Of a stretch of DNA of 64,000 nt, positions 58,920 through 64,000 are shown piece by piece. The DNA lies in NCBI GenBank assembly GCA_005406025.1, contig BGZK01001224.1:1-64000 (forward strand), written 5' to 3'. The DNA comes from Eumeta japonica (taxonomy: Eukaryota; Arthropoda; Insecta; Lepidoptera; Psychidae). A program made the translations under genes and the position numbers. The notes below the pieces were generated by a model that saw only the letters and a program-made list of their open reading frames with translations, was not told the origin of the DNA and searched no databases. Every line of letters begins with the position of its first letter. Within the stretch, counting starts at the first letter, position 1.

Positions 58920-59260
58920 TTTTATGTAAAATGGACGTATTCTTTTCTGTATACATTATTATATAAATCGTGTATTATGTAATGCATTGAAGCATTATAT
59001 AGAAACAGTAGCACGTGCTTATTTTAACAAACGGTCTTGCTTGCCTTTCCGAATAACTTCACAACGCAGGTGAAGCAGCAGGCAAAAGCGAGTTATGACT
59101 AAGATTTCGTTTTACTCGAGTCTACAGTTGACTGTTTATAAGAAAAAAAAAATGATAACAGGTTCTTCATATTTATATATTACTTTTTATTATATACTTA
59201 AATAAAGGTTATATTTTTTTTCATTTTATGTTATATACTATTCGTTTTTACAAATATAAT
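58920..59260. other. AT-rich DNA with a possible repeat 3' tail
   Basis: ATAACTTCACAACGCAGGTG and GCAGCAGGCAAAAGCGAGT (59051-59095) recall the 3' end of a common lepidopteran repeat. The remainder is unassigned. Confidence 0.3.
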
Positions 59261-59264
59261 TACA

Positions 59265-59400
59265 AACTCGGTCGCGCTCTCGAACCCGATCCTGGTCTTG
59301 GTCGTGATGTCGATTCCTATTTCGATTTCGATGTCGGTATCGGTCGCATTTTTGATTCTTCTACTGACGTCGTATGCGATACCCACAATTTATTGTTGAT
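59265..59400 (+). repeat. Hexamer-periodic cryptic repeat
   Basis: TCGATTCCTATTTCGATTTC then GATGTCGGTATCGGTCGC keep 6-bp phase. The covering frame (59228-59539) reads DPDPGLGRDVDSYFDFDVGI only because of this periodicity. Confidence 0.65.
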
Positions 59401-59623
59401 CACGCGCCTCATGATGGGATGCAGTGAAAGTGGCATCATAAAAAAAGTAATTGTAATGTATTGCAGCTTCGCCAGCGAAATATTTAGGACAACGCCACTC
59501 AAAAATGAGCCTTTTGTAATGTGCATATGTTTGAAGTAGGAACTCGCATTGTTATTAGTTGCTCTTAGCTATGAAAAAGTGTAGTTTTATCGTTGTATTA
59601 CCTGCTGACGTCATTGGAGAGAT

Positions 59624-59626
<3 letters not shown>

Positions 59627-59687
<61 letters not shown>
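59627..59687. repeat. (AT)n microsatellite, 61 bp
   Basis: Uninterrupted alternating AT, the longest in the window. Confidence 0.97.
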
Positions 59688-59689
<2 letters not shown>

Positions 59690-59691
<2 letters not shown>

Positions 59692-60495
59692 AATTGAAAG
59701 CTAACAAAACGTTAAAGTTCCATCAAAGCATGTCGTGTACTTTTTGCGTTTTCCTCAAATAAACAAATCCGTGATTTGAAGCCAAGGGATGCCTGAATAC
59801 CATATCGTAAGCCTCATTTCAGTAAAAGTATAAAAATAAATTAGGCGTAAAGATCAGATCTTGCCGCAGTTAAATTGTTTCGATAAATGATGATGAATTA
59901 TTTACTTATATCTAATGATTGAAATTAAATCAATATTTGTATTAACATCCAAATGATTCTTGAATAATTCCTTTTTTACATTTTAAGTAGAAAAGGCGAT
60001 GTCGTAAGTTCAAAGTTTTTGTAGGTCGGTAGGACGTTTTAATTTAGGAAGAGGAAAACAGACTAAAATGTACATTTATGTTTAGAACTTGATATTTTAG
60101 GTCGTATTTTAGCCCTATTTCTGTGAAACTGATCCAGTGGTTTTTTAAACCTTTTTAACCTTCATAGCATTTTGTGAAGAAACTTCGCTGACTATCAAAA
60201 TTAGGAACTTTGAATTCAAGCTCATGTACTTAGATTTGGGCGACGATTCTTATATCGATAGATCCAAGTGTTTGCCAAGAATAAGGTTAGCGTTTATCTG
60301 GATCTCGAACGATATTACAGTAAAAAACCTTAAATGTGAACATGAATATTCAGTTTCGATTAGCAGTTCTTACAATTTGTGAAATCATTCTGCATCTGGG
60401 TGAAATAACATCATAGATCTTCTTTTGGCTACAACAAAAACATCTACAATGTTATACACATAAAGAAAAAGCGTTTATTAGCAGTAATGTTAAAC
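59690..60495. other. AT-rich intergenic DNA
   Basis: Nothing is recognised. Confidence 0.35.
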
Positions 60496-60498
60496 AAA

Positions 60499-61240
60499 GA
60501 GCATGTCGGACCACGCTCATAATAGGGTTCCGAAATTATTATTACAAAGAAATTCACTACAGATGAAAAAAGTACATTGTTACACTTTTTCCATGTTTCC
60601 CGCACAGAATAGTTATAAGCATTTTAGTCGCCTGTAACTAGAAAACAAGTAGGTATGTCGACTATTACCATTAAACTGGTGTAAACTAAAATTCATCAGC
60701 AAAAGAGCATATCTTCATGGCAGTTATGTCCTTTTGTTGAGAAGCGCAGTTTTTCGGTAATAAATAAAAAACAGTATAGCCGATTATGTTTAAAATAATT
60801 TTCGCTGAAAGTACATATTTATTAAGCGTTACCTTCATTACTTTTTCTTATTTTTTGAATTTACGATTTAGAAAATAAAGGAGGGACACAATTTCTGCTA
60901 CTTTCGGAGTAATTATTTCCGAAATTATTCACAAATTGTTCTTAAAATCCGAAAAATGTTTTTAAAAGAACTGTCGAAATATGTGCCACACGATTATGTT
61001 TGCTGAAAAATTTTTTTTAACTTCTTTTATATGTATGGAGTGCCCCCTTAGAAACACTTATTTTCGTTATTTAACTGCCAAACTAATTAACAGCTTATAC
61101 AAGACACCTACAGTACAAATTTCATCAATATACGTTTTGTAGTTTTTGAATGAAATGCCTGTAACATACGGACGGACGGGCAGACACGACGATACTATAA
61201 GAGTTCCGTTTTTGCCATATTGGCTCGGAACACTAAAAAC
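60499..61240 (-). mobile_element. TTAGGGTTCCG element, copy 2, inverted
   Basis: The ends carry ATAGGGTTCCGAAA (from 60523) and, on the minus strand, TTAGTGTTCCGAGC, an imperfect terminal inverted repeat. Interior blocks AAAGAACTGTCGAAATATGT, GGAGGGACACAATTTCTGCT and CATACGGACGGACGGGCAGA are the complements of those in copy 1, in reversed order. Length (742 bp) equals copy 1 (741 bp). Confidence 0.75.
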
Positions 61241-61244
61241 GTGG

Positions 61245-62315
61245 AGGATTGATTTTACTTTATATAGTGATGAATACGTATACGGAGAGCATTACACATA
61301 CTTGAAATAATTGACTCCTCAATTCATAATTTATATAGTGATCATGCTCGTCCAATGTTTACTTTGATTAAAGACAAGGTAAATACACCAAGAATGGTGC
61401 TTATAATAATAGCAAGAATAATTGAAGTTAAACAAAGATTCGGACAAAGCATCAGATATTTTTTATAGATCACTAAAGCTAGGCTTATGCGGATTCTTAA
61501 AACAACCGATTGTTGAAGTGAAACATCTGTTGACGTACCTTGAAAGTGAGATCGTTTAGTACGCCGTGACGGAAAATAGCATGACGCCAGGATTACAGAC
61601 TATAGATTTTTTGAATTGTCGTAATTATGCACTGATAGGTCCTATTCGATATTCGTAATGCACCTTTCAGATGATCCTAGAAATACTGGCTTCCAACTGA
61701 CCGATCTTAAATTATTGACTTCTGGCCAACTTTCACAATGAAATTAACTATTGTAAATCTGCTCCTAAATAAATCATCACTTTGTATCAAAAATAATATT
61801 TACTGTTACTCATATAAGATAAATAAATAAAATAAAAAAATGTTTGTAAGTATGTAACTTAAAGAGACTTTAACTCTTAGTTTACATCTCCAAATATTTA
61901 TAATTTTAAATTATCGAACACTTATCGAATGACATTTTTATATTAAAGAAAAATAAGTGCGTGTTACCACTAAATAATTTATGCTATAAAAGAAAAATAT
62001 GAAATAATACAATATCATTGTTCCCATAAGAACATCCCCTGAAGTGCTTAAAGATTTTAAATCAGTGACAGAAACATGTATTAATTAATTTTACATTATA
62101 TTTGTTTCCTTTAATAATGAATTATTTCAATTTCCATTAGTTTTGATGTTTCACATCTGCCGCGCCTCGTACACATTTTTTGTTTTTTTTTTAAGACATA
62201 CGAATATCTCTATATGTGTGATTCGCGAAATTTAGTATGCGGATCTCCGAAGTGTAAAGGGCTATATATATTTTACAACCAAGCCTAATATAATGAAAAA
62301 CTCAACTTCGCCCCC
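61245..62315. other. AT-rich intergenic DNA
   Basis: Nothing is recognised. Confidence 0.35.
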
Positions 62316-62319
62316 CGTT

Positions 62320-62480
62320 TCATACATCCGCCGTTACCCCCATGAATACAAATCGAGGAGGTGAATAAAAATATTGGCACGAAATTGCCTACACGTGAGT
62401 TCTGCTGCTCTCGTTTGTGGCATTTCGCAGCTGGAAGGCTGTCAGGGGTTGATGAGGTCTTAAAGCGAGATTCGAGTTAG
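62320..62480. promoter_or_regulatory. Small GC-richer block
   Basis: CGCCCCCCGTTTCATACATC and GGAAGGCTGTCAGGGGTTGA (62433-62452) stand out; the latter could be a SINE 3' scrap. Unassigned. Confidence 0.15.
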
Positions 62481-62484
62481 TGTT

Positions 62485-63365
62485 ATACGTGTTATATGAG
62501 ATCATAATATTTGAATTAACTGTTCGAACTTTTTAAAGGTATATGAAATGACTTTAGTAATTGAGGTAAAAAGTATATTATTTTTGGTTTATTTTTTTAT
62601 TCTTAAGATGTAATTCACAATCCAGAGAATTTTTGACATAACATTTTAATATTTAACACTTAATATTTATTTCATCCTGACTATATTGTCTAAAGGAAAA
62701 TTTAGAATCTATATGTTCCTTGTATTATTAGAAGGTCGATTTAAATGATAAATATTGTTATAACGTACTTGACGTTTAATGTTTGCAAATCATGTTATTA
62801 AAATACCCTCATTGATTACGTAAACCATATTCTGCAACACATTTTACAACACATGGTGCTTTTTACAACTATCGATGTAAAATAATACATTGCACTTACC
62901 TGATGGGCTAAAGTCTGGCGTTTAGAATTTTAAGTAAGGTATTTTTGCTTAATTTGATTGCAGAGCTTGTGCGCTTGAACGGATAAAAAAAAGCCTATCA
63001 ATACAGGCATCGTAGACTTTAAGCATGGGCGCTAATTAAATGGATAAGCGTTTACTTTAATTTCAAATCAATTAATATTGAAAATCAAAGCGTCAAAATG
63101 CATATTTGGTGATGTTATAGAGTGATAAATGAAGTTTATGGATTGATGCTTAGTTGTCAATATTTTTCTTTCTATTTCTGATTTTTTTTTTTCTATAATA
63201 TGGACATTTATCCACGTCGCATAAGCGATAGATATGCTTGTTTTTATATAATGACTCGCTGGCCCGGTAGACGTTGTTCTGCCCTTTCTTGTGGTTTCCT
63301 TGTTCGTCTATTTAATGCACGCAGTTCCTTTAGTATGGATATAGAACGAATTTCTTCATATTTTG
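62485..63365. other. AT-rich intergenic DNA
   Basis: Nothing is recognised. Confidence 0.35.
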
Positions 63366-63369
63366 TATC

Positions 63370-63745
63370 AATTGATGTGAATCTCAATCCGGATCTCGTT
63401 TTCTATTGTGATCCCAGTAACACTTTTGACACTGATCATGATCCCACACGCGTTTTCGACCCCGGTTCCGTTTTTGTTTTCGGTCTCGGTCCCGCGTTCG
63501 ATCCTGATTGTGGACTCGTTCTCGATTTTGTTTACGATCTCGTTTTCAATGCTGATTCCCTTTCGGTTTAGTCGAAGCCAGAGACCAATAATTCCTTTGT
63601 CTTTTATTTTACGATCTCGATCAGGCTCTTGATTCTAATGCCGATCCTATGCTCAGATTTGACCGCGGTCGCTTTTTTAATGACGGTCCCGATGCTGGCT
63701 CTCGATTCTGTTCCTCATCCCCTTTTCAATTCCGACACCTCTATC
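63370..63745 (+). repeat. Hexamer-periodic cryptic repeat, longest copy
   Basis: From about 63376 to 63570 the sequence divides without indels into hexamers close to YYCGRT (TTCGAC, CCCGGT, TCCGTT, TTCGGT, CTCGGT, TTCGAT, CTCGAT). A second block continues to 63745. Covering frames of 123 and 74 codons are periodicity artefacts (alternating D/F/V residues). Confidence 0.75.
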
Positions 63746-63749
63746 GGCC

Positions 63750-64000
63750 TAATTTTGCATATTACGGTTGTGTTAAAGTGTAGTACCTAATCAACTTGAA
63801 TTTAATGTTGTGCGATTTAGTGAACAATTTTTTTTTCAATCCGTCTTATGCCAATTGAGTGGCGAAGGTCTAAGGAAATTAAAATTTGTGCATGTATGTA
63901 TTTTTAAATGAGGAATCAGAAAAAATAACGGTTTCATTGAAAACATTAATAAACAATAGTTCCCGACAACTAACGCTACCTGTCAGGTTAACAACTATAT
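63750..64000. other. AT-rich flank
   Basis: Nothing is recognised. Confidence 0.35.

Noticed and set aside
59228..59539. 103-codon frame as a gene
   Set aside because: Its first third is the hexamer repeat and the rest has no recognised feature.
63200..63632. 123- and 74-codon frames as proteins
   Set aside because: Alternating D/F/V residues come from the 6-bp repeat phase, not from coding selection.

Overview
The window reads as 64 kb of AT-rich nuclear DNA from an insect, most probably a moth or butterfly. No host gene can be assigned with confidence. Open frames are short (about 60-180 codons) and mostly accidental. The lepidopteran call is inference from remembered repeat families: a mobile element whose head resembles GGGGCAAACGAGCAGG, a LINE whose ORF2 tail reads LRWFGHVEKM, tRNA-headed SINEs with a GTTAAGC...GGTC body, elements ending in TTAGGGTTCCG, and an ORF1 with an FP25K-like C-terminal domain. 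There is no operon, CRISPR array, rRNA or intact tRNA.

Layout. 1-7.2 kb: mobile-element copies, a SINE, a 72-bp minisatellite and four GC-rich islands; two islands share a composite TCATCAATCTTC + TAATTAG motif. 8.4-11.4 kb: a decayed non-LTR retrotransposon with ORF1 and endonuclease but no visible reverse transcriptase, split by a 509-bp inverted-repeat element with an 8-bp target duplication. 13.8-25 kb: interspersed copies, two LINE 3' tails, and two adjacent 20-bp-arm hairpins at 24.8 kb. 26-35 kb: possible promoters or regulatory islands, an irritans-like mariner scrap and one unexplained frame. 35-50 kb: SINE remnants, 30-bp and roughly 115-bp tandem repeats, a hexamer-periodic repeat family, and a mariner transposase pseudogene. 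51-64 kb: a very GC-rich island with a 73-codon frame, SINEs, an 881-bp retroposon with a 10-bp target duplication, a second copy of a 168-bp MITE, an inverted copy of the TTAGGGTTCCG element, and more hexamer repeat.

Nothing here forms a working multigene system. The useful content is (i) dated and nested transposon insertions, (ii) isolated GC-rich islands with homeodomain-type motifs in an AT-rich desert, which are candidate conserved regulatory elements, and (iii) several unusual repeat architectures. Family assignments come from reading translated motifs by eye and need homology searches.
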